A DNA stretch of 64,000 nucleotides from Phragmites australis (taxonomy: Eukaryota > Streptophyta > Magnoliopsida > Poales > Poaceae): NCBI RefSeq assembly GCF_958298935.1, contig NC_084928.1:18197501-18261500 (forward strand), read 5' to 3'. How positions within the stretch are numbered: the stretch's first letter is position 1; every line of letters begins with the position of its first letter. Below, one piece after another: positions 12,346 to 24,233 of the stretch. Below the pieces are notes generated by a model, which made no database searches, was not told the DNA's origin, and was given only the letters and a program-made list of their open reading frames with translations. A program made the translations under genes and the position numbers.

Positions 12346-13354
12346 TTGAAAATGTGAAATTCTTTTGTTGACCGTGGGACCCACGAGGAGTACAAAATTT
12401 GACATGTTGAACCGATGCTCGGATGAACTATCGAAGACCACGGATGCGTAGATCTCATCAAGATGAATCTGTTTTGCTATCTAACATCTTGTTTGGGCAT
12501 TTAGTGAATCCACATCAAGCCTAATAAATCTAGACGGTTGGATAAAGAAAAAAGAGGAAGAAAGGGATAAGACCAAATGGGATCAGTCATCACCCTGATC
12601 TCCACCCAGTCGCTCACCCGACTGGCCCCGACCGCCACCCATCTCCACCCTAACCCTAGCCCGCCACCCCAGCCACCGCCGGAGCCCACCGCAAGCGCCC
12701 GGCAATCATTGCACGTAGCCTCTATGCCCACAACTGCCGGTTGCAGTGCGCCATCACCCGACGTGGCTGCTGTCGCCTATGCTGCGCAATGCCATTGCCG
12801 CTGCCTGGCTGATTCCTCCGGTCGCTGCCGCCTCCGGTCGCTGCCACCTCTCACTGCCCTGGTTGCCACCACTATTGCCTCCTATTTCTGTCGCACTGCT
12901 GTGTCGCCCTGACTGCGTCACGCCTCCGTTCTATGTGGCCACCCAACTACGCCGCCCGGCTGTCGGTTTCCCGTCGAAGCGGCACCAACCAGTAGATGCA
13001 GGGGGTGTAGGGGGCGCAGAGGGGAATTGCGAGGAATGACCGGCTAGCAAGAAAAGTTAAAGGAAAGGAAAAAGGAAGAAATACGAAGAGGAAAGCAAGA
13101 AGAAGAAGAAGAAGAAGAAGAATAAGAAGAAGAAGAAGAAGAAGGAAGAAGAGGAAAGGGAGGAAAGAGGAAGAAGGTCTTCCACGAGTTTGTCTGTTCT
13201 TGTCATAGTTTTGCGATTCCACTTCAAAGGTGACCTCTTCATAGTCCTTAGATGCTCATAGATAGTTGAGATCAGTTGCTTTCGTCATTGGAATAGTGTT
13301 TCAGTCGAACCGTTGTGTGCAACGACCTAAATTGAAATGAGGGATTTTAACCGG
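12346..13354 (+). other. Unclassified GC-rich stretch with low-complexity DNA
   Basis: Between the minus-strand gag and the next LTR lies a segment with a C-rich block (12,590-12,960, proline/alanine-rich in several frames) and a long purine-rich block (13,050-13,180). The open frames are compositional and overlap on both strands. It may be a leftover LTR or a captured gene leader. I cannot support a gene. Confidence 0.3.
13097..13155 (+). repeat. (AAG)n microsatellite
   Basis: Nearly uninterrupted AAG/AGA trinucleotides with one AAT interruption near 13,130. The purine tract extends less perfectly on both sides. Confidence 0.9.
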
Positions 13355-13966
13355 TGTAGGATTCTGTCGAATATCTAACTATGGGGTATATATGCATAAG
13401 AATACACTATATACAGACAGGGTACACTACATGCATACTTAACAACTACGGATACTATGGAACCAAATCTGCGGTACTTAGTACACCCGAAAATCTATAA
13501 GGTGTATACTTGGAAGGTCTTGATTCGTTATCCAACTCGAGTACGACTAGTATCTCAGCCGGATCTATCTGCTTTATCTTGGTGGACAAGATGAAGGACT
13601 CCCTATCGATTATAGCTAGATAGGAGGCAATACATCAGCCCTATATAAGGCAGGGACCTAGACCCCCGAAGGGGAGAACAACTCAAGGCAAACACATCTC
13701 GACGTGAGCACCAAGATCATAGGAGATACTCGGTGACTTCATCTCTAGTTTAGCTTAGATCCAATCTACTCCTTGTAATAGGTTTAGCTCTATTGCTTGT
13801 ACTCGAGAGAATACATATACATCATCATCTATATAGGACGTAGGGTGTTACTCCAATCTGAGGCCCGAACATGTCTACATCGTGTCTCTTATTTCTTACT
13901 CAATCCCTGATCAACGAAGGTAACCCCATTCTTTATGGATACATTATCGGGACTGAATCTTCGACA
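13355..13966 (+). repeat. 5' LTR of plus-strand gypsy element
   Basis: The block begins TGTAGGATTCTGTCG and ends CTTCGACA, a TG...CA pair of 612 bp. A TATATAAG box lies at 13,642-13,649. It is followed by GTTGGCATGAAAGGTAAG, a decayed version of the conserved primer-binding region seen in this gypsy lineage, and then by gag. No 3' partner was found before 23,527, so the boundary rests on TG/CA, the primer site and the gag position. Confidence 0.65.
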
Positions 13967-14021
13967 GTTGGCATGAAAGGTAAGGGACTTCTTTTGCTCT
14001 TCAAGATTGATTATGTCTTAA

Positions 14022-16140
14022 GTGCACGCCTTCACCGAATTCTTCGACGTCGGCTTCTACGACCACTACGAGTCGGTAGAGGTCTTCTACGCATCGCCTC
14101 TAGCCGAATTGGAGATCACATTCAGAACTATGGTTTTCCGCTGGGATGATCAGGGTGGACTGATCCACACCAGTATCCTAGAGTCTAGCCCATTGGACAC
14201 ATACTACGAGGTGGGACACCTCAAGTGGGATCCCATGGAGCCCAATGTTCTGCAATTCATAGACACTGACAACGACGGTGAAAGTCATGAGAGTGGCAAC
14301 AATGGCTCCATAGATAGCCAGAGTAGCCGAACATATCGATTTGTGTTCAAGGCCGGAGGAGTCACTGGCGCACCCCCAAACCTGACCATGGAAGATCTAA
14401 ACGTTGTGGTAAATGATGGTGCTAAAATTCTCAAGGATCCAGCAGCAGCAGCAGCAGCCAACGCCCATGGTATCGGCGTTGCCAAATATATACTACCAAA
14501 GACGTCCGCGGCTAGGGCCTTGCGTGCCCCTAACACAACCCTTCATTGACGGATTGCAAAAGGTCAGGTGCCTCCTGTCCTTCAACGACGACTCATGGTG
14601 GGCTTGCCACCACTAGTAGGGGTCCCAAAAGCAAGGAACGGACTCCCTTAGGACAACCATCATGGGGCTTCATCAGCTCGACCGTAGCCGAGCCTCATCA
14701 GTGATGTTTTCAGTACTCTAGAGGCTAATGTCCAGGTAGCTTATCTGATTCTAAGATCCCTTCCTGAGTTGGATCCGATGAATCCCTTAACCCCTATGGT
14801 TAACCAGGTCAAGACTTTACTCGATGCGGCTCAAATCCAAGTTGCTCAAGTAAAAAATCATAGTGACTCTAGGTGCCCCAGCCCTTAGGGTGCAGGTTCG
14901 ACGAGCCATAGGCACAGACACCCTTGAATCGAGGGGTCGCAGGAAGGAAACTCGGGTGGTCAAGCTCGAGTGCAGCCTTGGAGGTTGAACTACAACTACC
15001 CCCTCCATGGTCGTAAGAGTCGCATTCTTCACGATCGGCATGATCTATGGAGAGTGATAGACAAACGTCACAAAAAACATCGTGAGGATGATCGACGTTA
15101 CAACAAACATAGATCTTCAGGACGAAATGGTCGATGTGACCCACCCCCAAACCCCTTTGAAGGGACAGGTGTGATAGTTCACCCCTATCTCCTCCTAAAG
15201 AATTCGTTGGAGGCTATGAAGCTTTCGTACATGAGCTTCGATTGATACGATGGCCTGTGAAGTTTAAAGCAGGCTTGATCCAGAAGTACGACACGAATCT
15301 TAACCCTAATGAGTGGTTACAGATCTAAACCACTATTATTCGAGTAGCTGACAGTGACAACACAATGAGGGTCAATTATCTATTAACCGCCCTCGATGGA
15401 CCTGTGAGGTCCTGGTTGCTTAACCTGCTATCCAACTAGATTCATTGATGGGCCGAGCTAAAGGCTCAATTCATTGCAAACTACTAGGGTACGTTCGAGC
15501 TCCCAAGGACGGAAGACGATGTTCATCAACTAACTCAGGGTAGGGATGAATCCCTTTGAGACTTCATTCACAGGTTCGGTGACATTCGTAATATGATCTC
15601 AGACATCTTCGACCAGTTAGTCATCAGCGCTTTCAAGTGAGGCGTTAAGGACAGGGATCTGGTCGGGAAGCTGGCTACTTGGAAGATTCATATAGTCAAG
15701 AAGCTTATCGAGTTGGCCAACAAGTACGCAAAGTGTGCCGAAGCCCAAGTGCACGCTAAGAATCCTCAATCTGGCAAGGACAAGCCTGAGTCCTAGAAGA
15801 ATGAAGGTAAGAAGAATAAACCTGGTGACAAACACAAAAGTCCAGACATGACTATAGCTATGGTTGATAGGAGCAAGTCACGCAACACTGAGGATAACAA
15901 AGGACTGAGCCAAGGTAGTGGGAAGTGGTGTCCCGTCCATCAGACCAACCAACATGACTTTGTCGAATGCCATGTCATTAAAAAGAAGGTCGATTATAAG
16001 CTCAAGGCCATCATTGCTGAGTATCACAGCAAACAAGCCAAGCCAGATGCTAAAGGTGATGAGCCCGAATTCCACGAGACCGATCAAAGTTTGGCGCACA
16101 TCTTTGGAGGATCCGCTGCGTATGAGTCCAAGAGGTAGTA
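14022..16140 (+). pseudogene. Gypsy gag remnant
   Basis: An open N-terminal part (14,022-14,549, 175 codons) reads MHAFTEFFDVGFYDHYESV onward. A retrotransposon gag core lies at about 15,220-15,800, with NPNEWLQI, LDGPVRSWLL and DFIHRFGDIRN interrupted by stops. A zinc motif WCPVHQTNQHDFVEC lies near 15,927-15,972. Gag forms the particle that packages element RNA. Its interruptions (for example near 15,328, 15,437 and 15,558) mean it cannot make a full protein. Confidence 0.8.
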
Positions 16141-16199
16141 CAAGACGGTCGAATGAGAGGTCAACTTGGCTCTGACTGGGCCTACTCAATATCTCAAAT

Positions 16200-19100
16200 G
16201 ATCAGAAGTTCCAATCACCTTTAATCAAGTCGACCACCCAGCTATGGTTCTACACCCTAGTTGGTATCTGGTTGTGCTCCAGTCAACTATCTTCAACATC
16301 AAAGTTTCTTGAACCTTGGTCGATGGGGGTAGTTCGCTTAACCTCATCTTTGCCAAGACCTTAGATAAGATGAGGATCGAAAGGTCAAAGCTCAAGAAAT
16401 TGAACCCTTTCATGGTATAACTCCCAACTCATCGACCATGCCCCTTGGTCAGATTGAGTTGCCAGTCACATTAGGTGCGCCTGACAACTTCCACATGGAG
16501 AAGCTGACTTTTGACGTTGTGGACTTTGAGATGGCGTAGAATGTAATCCTAGTCCGACTAATGTTGAGCAAGTTCATGATCGTGGTGCATTATGCACACC
16601 AGATGCTCAAAATCCCCGATCTTAAACAGGTCATAACAGTCAAAGGGAATCAACGTGCAGCAGTCAAATGTGACAAGCAAAGCCTGGACATGGTCGAACA
16701 CTTCCGTTAAGCGGCAATCACTTCTAAAGGTGTGGAGTCCAAGCACCAGAAGCATCAAGCCGTCATTGATGTCAATGACTCTAAGCTCGTAAGTCTTGCT
16801 GACACTTCCAAGTCCGATGAGGCCGCCAAGGGATATTCCAACGACAGTGCCAAGGATAAGAAGATTGTTGGTGGTGTCAAGGCAATACCCCTCAACCCAT
16901 CTGAACCAGCTAAGATGGTCAAGATAGGGGTTGACCTTAATCCCAAATAGGAACTCGAGCTCATCATCATTTTCCTCGGAGCGAACCAAGATTTGTTTGC
17001 ATGGCAACCGTCCAATATGCCCGGAGTCCCTAGTGAGATGATCAAGCATCAACTAGCTGTGAAACCTAACACCAAACCTGTGATGTAGAAACAGTGAAGA
17101 TTGGCGCAGGATAGGAAGCAAGATGTCTATGAGGAGGTTGACAAACTCATAAAGGTAGGATTTATTTGAGAGGTTCGTCATCCTACATGGTTCGTGAATC
17201 CTGTCCTCGTCAAGAAGGCCAGTGGTAGGTGGAGAATGTGTGTTGACTTTACCGACCTCAACAAAGTTTGTGCCAAAGATCATTTTCCTCTTTCTTGCAT
17301 TGACCAGATCATCGACTCTATGGCGGGTTGTGCCCTACTGTGTTTTCTATATGCCTATTCGGGGTATCACCAAATTAGCATAGGGGTTGAGGATGAGGAG
17401 ACATTTGCTTTTGTTACTCTGTTTGGTGTATTTTATTGTGTAAAGATGCCTTTCAGTTTAAAGAATATTGATGCTACTTATCAACGGTGTATTCAAAACT
17501 GCTTATAGCCTCAGATCAGGTGCAATGTTGAAGCTTATGTTGATGATATTGTAGTCAAGTCTAGAACCAAAGACGCATTGATAATGACCTCAAGGAAATA
17601 TTCGACAACCTCAGGAAGTATTGTATGATGCTTAACCCTGAGAAGTGCATGTTTGGCGTTCCATCTTGCGAGCTTCTTGGTTTCCTGGTGTCAAGTCGAG
17701 GTATTGAGGCTAATCTATGCAAAATTGAGGCTCTCGACCAAATGCGATCACCTAAAACAATAAAAGAAATTAAAAAATTAACAGGAAGCATAGCAACCCT
17801 TGGTCGATTCATCTCTAGGATGGGCGAGCGAGGGATGCCTTTCTTCAAGCTGCTGAAAAAACATGACCGGTTTGAATGGATAGAAGAAGCGAAGAATGCC
17901 TTCCAGGATTTAAAAAGTTGTAAGCACGGTCCTGGTGGTCGAGCGAAAATATCCCGAGAAAAAGGTCAAGGTCCAGAAACCTGTATATTACGTGAGCGAA
18001 GTTCTACAAGACACTAAGCTACGATGCCCGCAAGTGCAGAAGTTGGTATATGCAGTCTTGATGTCTTCTCAGAAGCTATGGTACATGTTTACTGTTGTGA
18101 CAACGCATGCGCTGAAGGATGTCATACGCAACAGGGAGGCTACTGGACAAATCGCGCAATGGGTGATCGAGCTCAATGAGTTCTACGTACACTATGCACC
18201 GCAAACAAACGTTAAGTCGAAAGTACTAGCGAAATTCATTGTCGAATGGACAAGTATCAAAGAAACAAGGCCAAGTGTGGTCAAGGACCACTGGACGGTC
18301 TTCTTCAATGCATCGTTCATGCTTCAGGGCTTGAGGGCTGGCATGTATTCAAATCTCCAACAGGCGATGAACTTAGGTACGTTGTTCAATTAGATTTTAA
18401 AGCTTCCAACAATGTTGCAGAATACGAAAGACTGGTAAATAGGCTCCGCATAGCTGCGCCATATGGAATTAGGCGACTACGCGTGAAAGGGGACTCAAAA
18501 CTAGTCGTAAACTAAGTGCAAACTGAGTATAAGTGCTCGGACAACAACATGGTGGTTATCTGAACAAGGTCCGAAAGCTCGAAGCAAAGTTCAAAGGGCT
18601 AGAAGTAATTCACATTAAAAAGAGTGATAACTCTGGTGCGGATGAACTTGCTAGACTCGCTTCTTCCAAGCACTGGTGCCCGTGGGAGTCTTCGTTAAGA
18701 AACTCCTCAAACCACTTGTCCTAATACCTACGGATGCTACGCAACTCGACCAGCGGTCTGATCAGGTCAGCGAGGTAGAACCTACAAACACGGATGTTGC
18801 ACTACTCGAACGCAAGATGACTTGGATGACTCCATTACGAGCCTATCTTGAAGGTTGAGAGATCCCTGGCGATGATGCGTCTATAGAGAAAATTGCTCGT
18901 AAGTTCAAGCTATACGCTTTGGTAGATGGCAAGCTATTTCGAAAGGGGAGTAACAAAATCTTGATGAAGTGCATCACTCAGGAAGAGAGCAATAAAATAT
19001 TGCTCGATATCCATGGAGTCATGTGTGGTAATCATGCGTCAGACTGCACCTTGGTCGAAAAAGCTTTCCGCCAAGGATTCAATTGGCCAATTGCCTTCCA

Positions 19101-20070
19101 GGATGCTTTCAAGCTGGTCAAAAAGTGTGAAAGCTGCCAATTTTTTGGAAGACAGACCACTCAACTAGCCCAAGCTCTGCAAATGATTTCTCTTTCTTGG
19201 TCTTTCTCCGTCTGGGGTTTGGATATGTTAGGACCATTCCCAAGGGCCCAAGGCGGTTATGTTCCTATTTGTGGCTATCAACATGTTCACTAAGTGGATC
19301 AAGGCCAAACCCATAAGAAAAATCACCGTAAAGCGACCAATAAGTTCATGAGGAGCATAATTACTCGATACGACATTCTGCGTTGTGTAATTACAGATAA
19401 TGGTAGCCAGTTCAAAAGCATGACCTTTATTGCGTTCTACGAAGAATTCGGCATTAAAACTTGTTTCACTTTAGTAGCTCACCCTCAGAGAAAATGTCAG
19501 GTGGAACACGCAAAAGGTATAGTCTTGCAGGGTATTAAGACTCGGGTCTTTGACATGTTGAAAGCCTACTCGAAATGCTGGGTGAAAGAACTTCCCTCGA
19601 TACTATGGGTCGTTCACACCTCGACTAATAGGGCCACCGGTAAAACTCCTTTCTTCTTAGTCTATGGAGCAGAAGCAATGCTCCCAACCGAGTTGCAGTA
19701 TGGTTCGCTTCAAGTGCAAAGATACTCGGAAGAAGGGCAAGAGCAATTATGAGCAGACGACATCAATTTACTCGAGGAGTATCGATATCGAGCATCCATT
19801 TGAGTGACTAAGTATCAATAAGCGTTGCATAGATATCACAGTCAAAAAGTCTAACCCAGGAAACTCGGTATTGGGGACCTTGTTTTATGAAAGGTGCAGA
19901 AACAGGCTTAGCGCCATAAGTTATCACCTAAGTAGGAAGGGCCCTACATAGTAGTCAAAGTAACTCGACCTGGATCAGTGCGGCTATCTACTCTAAATGG
20001 CGAGATACACGAGAACTCATGGTATATCAATCAACTCCGACAGTTTCATTCATAGACAAGGTAACTTGAA
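16200..20070 (+). pseudogene. Gypsy pol remnant (protease, RT, RNase H, integrase)
   Basis: The protease motif LVDGGSSLNLIF lies at about 16,319, with a stop just before it. RT runs about 17,090-17,860, with WRMCVDFTDLNKVC, AYSGYHQISIG and the catalytic YVDDIVVKSR at 17,537. RNase H-like sequence spans about 17,930-18,660, with [13 protein letters not shown] and a second RNase H-like piece (VKGDSKLVVN). Integrase spans about 18,890-19,760, with an H2C2 finger (KKCESCQFFGR), ITDNGSQFKSM at 19,390 and an AHPQRKCQVEHAKG region. The end of the polyprotein (STLNGE...) lies near 19,990-20,060. Stops and frameshifts split it into at least eight frames. The lineage matches the 42-53 kb element. Confidence 0.88.
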
Positions 20071-20229
20071 GGTAGGTCGATTACATTTGAGTCGATTAAC
20101 TACTCAATTACATATTTTTCTTTTCCTTCTGACCTACGTGGCTAGTGCAAAGTGGACAAAAGATTTGCCTAGCTCTTGCAAACAGGGAAGGACCTACTTT
20201 CCCTCGAACGAGTCAAGGAACCTCTTCCG

Positions 20230-20870
20230 TTCCTCCTTGGGGTAGCAACTAATTTCCCCATGGACCGGTCATCGACTGAGCATAAGGACCAGGGAGAGTG
20301 GTAGAGGTGAAGACCTTGTCCCTGCTGGAGCTACTGACCGGCGCTGGCAATATCGAAGGGCCCTCCGAAGGACACAAAGGCGATCTGGCAGTTGTCGATG
20401 GAGATGGCGACCATGCTTTATTCACCACTGGAGGCTCGGGAGCTCCATCACTGAAGATCTCGTCAGCGGTCTGGTTGATGATCTTGTTAAGATCACCACC
20501 ATCTTCAGACCCATCTTCATCCCTTTCTCCCTCAGACTCTTCACTTGACTCTTCCCTATCGAAGGACATGATGATGGTTCCCAGAGGAACCACAACGAGA
20601 GGCTCTAGGGTGAAAGGTATTTATTCTTCAATTTCTTAGCTTTTGTTCAGGAGACGATGGTGGAATGGAGGCAATGGTCTTAGGATCTACGAGCTCTACC
20701 AAGCAATGCACAGGAACAAATGGAAGGAGATGGGGATGAAGAACAAATGGCCTCATATCCCATCTATTTATAGTCATGGGAATGGGTCGTATTGTAGAAA
20801 CGGGACCGTCAAGATCCGATAGCATTTTTGAGGAAGCCTCGGTCGCATGGCCTACACAGGCTGACAAGTT
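20230..20870 (-). pseudogene. Antisense ORF 1 in gypsy 3' region (acidic)
   Basis: Downstream of pol but on the opposite strand lie open frames at 20,593-20,249 (114 codons) and 20,867-20,628 (79 codons). The first begins MVPLGTIIMSFDREESSEE and continues as an acidic, serine-rich stretch, then a Pro/Ser-rich end. A comparable minus-strand frame ([12 protein letters not shown]...) occurs at the same place in the 42-53 kb element. Some grass gypsy elements are known to carry antisense ORFs between pol and the 3' LTR. Function is unknown and it may not be expressed. Confidence 0.45.
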
Positions 20871-21097
20871 GGGTAGAAATCAAGATGTCACCGAAACATT
20901 ATGGCGTGTCCAATCCAGTTGCAGAGGGATGCTGTGTCATTATGAAATGTCAAATCAGGAGTTGTGATGAAAATGAGCACGAACTAGAGTGGACTTTTAA
21001 TGTTCACCTTCCCAGCAGTTCGAATTCACTCGATGACTACGACATAATTACAGCTATGTAACGGGGGGCTGGCTCCTTCGAGCATATGGTCGAAAGT

Positions 21098-21432
21098 AAT
21101 GTGTTGATGCTTATGCTCTAGTCTCTGTCTTGATTATCGCATCAAACAGAGGTCGGGGGCTACATCATATATTTTCGATGCTCCTGCTTCACTCTCTGTT
21201 TTGATTGTCACATCAATCCGAGAGCTGGAAGCTATATTTCATAATATGAGCGTTTATGCTTCACTTTCCACTTGATTTAGTACGTCGAGTATATCTCTAA
21301 TGCTATAGCTCAACTCTCTTTCTTGATTATCACAACATACAGAGAGCCATGGGCTGCATCATATACTTTCGATGCTACGGCTTTATTCTCCATTTGGTCC
21401 AATCATCGAGCTGAAAGTCCAGGGGCTACATT
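21098..21432 (+). repeat. Tandem array of ~70-bp units, about five copies
   Basis: Units share TTCGATGCTNNNGCTTNACTCTC, a TTGATTNTCACA segment and a GGGCTACATCATAT end. Spacing is about 68-72 bp with substantial divergence between copies. The array lies between the two antisense ORF blocks, in the presumed 3' untranslated region of the gypsy element. Confidence 0.6.
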
Positions 21433-21532
21433 ACTCATTATGGAGCAGGTATGTTCTTTCTTACTCTCCAATTGAGAAATCTTCTCCTTGACCAGGGAGT
21501 TGAGGGCTACATAATAATACCATATTTCTTAC

Positions 21533-21560
21533 ACACACACACACACATATATATATATAT
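21533..21560 (+). repeat. (AC)n(AT)n microsatellite
   Basis: An AC run passes directly into an AT run at the right-hand side of the ~70-bp array region. Confidence 0.85.
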
Positions 21561-22099
21561 TGCAAAAATTATCTGGTTATGCTTCGACCACATTGGATAT
21601 TACCAACGGAGGCATGTGTTAGCTCGATGACGGACAACTACACCTCATAAGGCATAATGGCACAAGAGATTGTCAGACATCTCACACCTAACGGCCCATA
21701 AGGTTCTAAAGTTCTAGTCGATCCCATATGTGCTCTCTATCGAGTCCATGTTCATATGCTGGTTAAATATGCAAGTCGGTAAAAGTTTGCAAAGAATCGT
21801 CATATTATTTTCCTTTTTTCTAGTTTTGTACTAGTCTTTCTTTATTTTCTCGTGGTAATCTTGAGTGATTACTCAAGAACCCTATACTTACAATATGTTT
21901 AGTTGAGCTTTCAGGTCTTAACGGATATTTGGTCAACTAAACTCGAGGATGGTCACAACATTTACTAATCAGTATTTGCATCTACTTGTGCTAACTCTAT
22001 TTCATAGATAAGGAAATAGCAGGCAGTAACATATTAGACAAGAAAAATATCAATAATGTATACAAACATCCAAAACCATTGATCAAGATTCAAATTTTT
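21561..22099. other. Non-coding part of gypsy 3' region
   Basis: No open frame of note and no array is visible. The stretch is A/T-rich and lies between the microsatellite and the stop of the larger antisense ORF. Confidence 0.4.
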
Positions 22100-23526
22100 T
22101 GTGTCAAGATTAATCAGAAGGACTACCCTCCCTTTCATCATCAGTCAAGTTGAGCCCTAGGGACTCGAAAAAGACAGGGATTAGAGTCTCAACACTTTGC
22201 ATAATATTTGTTGCCTCCTCTATTGAGCATCTAAACCCCTCTGTCACTACTGACACGTTGAAGTCAGGGTTGTAGCTCTTGAGGAGACCAAGCATAGTCT
22301 TGGCACTTACGGAGGTTGCTTGGTTCATGTCATCAAGGGTCTAATCTTTTAGCTCTTGAAGTGACGTAAGCGCAGCGTCCCGCTTAGCAGCCATGGTGTC
22401 CCATTCAACAACAATGGTGTTCTGTTTAGTAGCCATGTTGTCTCGTTCGGCAGTTAGGGCCTTTCATTTGATTCTTGCAGTTTTCATATCACCTCTGAGC
22501 TTTTCCTGATATTTGGAGTTATCATCGATGCTTTTCATTGCATCATTAAGGAGAGCTTCTTTTTTGCTTAAGAAGGATTCAAGGACTGTAAAATCAAATA
22601 GAAATTAGTCAGTTGCCTGGTGATCACATCACATACTTGTTATTAGAGGGTAGACTCACGTTCAATTCTTTCTTGGATGGCACCCAATTTCTTCCGGCAA
22701 TTGCCGTGGTCAATTTCTGCATATCGAGCCATGGCAGCGGCAATCTTGACACTTGCAGTCTTTAAGAGATCCTCTATCTCCATCCAAAGATCATCAGTTG
22801 GAGTAAATGTCAGGATCTCAACTTTGTTGGCTTTTAGGTTTGATTCAAGTGTGTTTGTGGGTTCCTCCACTCGAAGAGGTGGAGACAACATCACTGAGGA
22901 GGTTGAAATCGGTTGGCTAGTTGGATTGCTCGTCGCCTACTCTTTTGGTTTCTCCAGGGAGGACGGTCTGCAATTAGCAGGGTGAGGAATGGAAGGAAAG
23001 GAGACAGGCCAAGATAATTATTCAAGTCATACCTTTGGGCAACCGGAATGCGCGAATTAATGTTCAACTTTTGCCTTTTGATGGTAACTTTCTTCTTCAT
23101 CATACCAGTAGCTGGTATCGGTTGTATTGAAGGGGCAATCTGAGTGTCAGATGAATCCAAAGCCATCATTACCTGCAAGAGACCAGCCCACAATGATTCA
23201 TCATCATTCTGGACTCATCAAGCCAATGCTCAAAAGAATGACCAATGTGAGGGGGACAACTTGATAAAGGTTACCTTTCTTACCGAGACATCAGACGTTC
23301 GGTTACTCGAGGAGGCGATCAGGGAGTGGCTCCAACTTTCTCCTATAGAAATGCCACCCATACAGACCAAGTGTTAGTGTGCAAGTGCTCGATAGCTAGG
23401 GTAGTAACTAAATAATCACCTGGTAACTCGATGTCAGTACCAGGTTGCTTCTTCTCTACGTGCGCTTGAGGGGCACTGATCAAATATCCGAGACAATCTC
23501 TTGGATCAAAGAGACTGATGCATGTT
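22100..23526 (-). pseudogene. Antisense ORF 2 (coiled-coil, gypsy-type transposon protein)
   Basis: Minus-strand frames run through this block with exon-like gaps. The C-terminal piece (22,328-22,110) ends in LIPVFFESLGLNLTDDE and a short acidic tail. Upstream pieces lie at 22,894-22,643 (alanine/lysine-rich, with DDLWMEIEDLLKTASVKIAA) and 23,193-22,891. The style resembles the long coiled-coil 'gypsy-type transposon' proteins annotated antisense in grass retroelements. That identification is inference from general pattern only. The block is cut at 23,527, where a minus-strand LTR begins, so its start and the element's 3' LTR are missing. Confidence 0.45.
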
Positions 23527-24233
23527 TGCCCGATCTTTTGAAAGGTAATATGATAAATCAATTGGTGGAGCTTCAACGTTGATGATCCAAAGGCTCCAAA
23601 TAGAACAGATCGAGAACCCTCACTACACCAATACTATGTGGTTATCAACTGTGCCAAGACGCGGTTGACCTCGCCAAGAAGGATTTTCCTGCAAGCGAAT
23701 GGATAACACAAGCAAGAACAAGTAGATGCAATCTGAATATTGCTAATTACCAATGAAGTAGTCGAGTTGGGGTTCAATAAATCGATAAACGGTGAAACTT
23801 GTAAAACAGAATAATCTAAGCTAAACTCGAGCCTAAACTATGATGACTACTATGTATATATAGGGGGACATGAGGAGGTCAACCAAAAGTTGTGCAGCCA
23901 TGGAAAGAGGCGTCCACAACCTGGACTCCGACTCCGACACGATTACAAGACCCAACTAGGTCGAAAACGATAGCACAATACATTATTTCTTCGACTCTGA
24001 CTATACCATAAGGAATATTTGGTCGAGCTCATATCCATTGAAAAGGGCTCATCATAAGCTTTCTAGAATGTTCAAGATTGCCTAAAATGAACTTTGTATG
24101 AGAGAGTTATGTCCGTTTTACTGACGTATTGTCCTGAGCCTCGACCACGACTACGACTAGAGCTCAGCCTCAAGTCCGAGTAGACTTAGCCTTCGAGGGG
24201 TGACGTCCGGGTAAGGTTGTGCTGCTTCTCCCA
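23527..24233 (-). repeat. LTR of minus-strand gypsy element (subfamily A)
   Basis: On the minus strand the LTR starts TGGGAGAAGC (24,233) and ends GATCGGGCA (23,527), 707 bp. It aligns with the plus-strand LTRs at 3,423 (same subfamily) and 8,543 (diverged). A TATA-like CCCTATATATACATAG lies at about 23,850-23,865 on the minus strand. Confidence 0.75.

Noticed and set aside
12577..13039. Possible captured gene fragment with alanine/proline-rich frames
   Set aside because: Composition only. There is no conserved domain, splice pattern or partner copy in the window.
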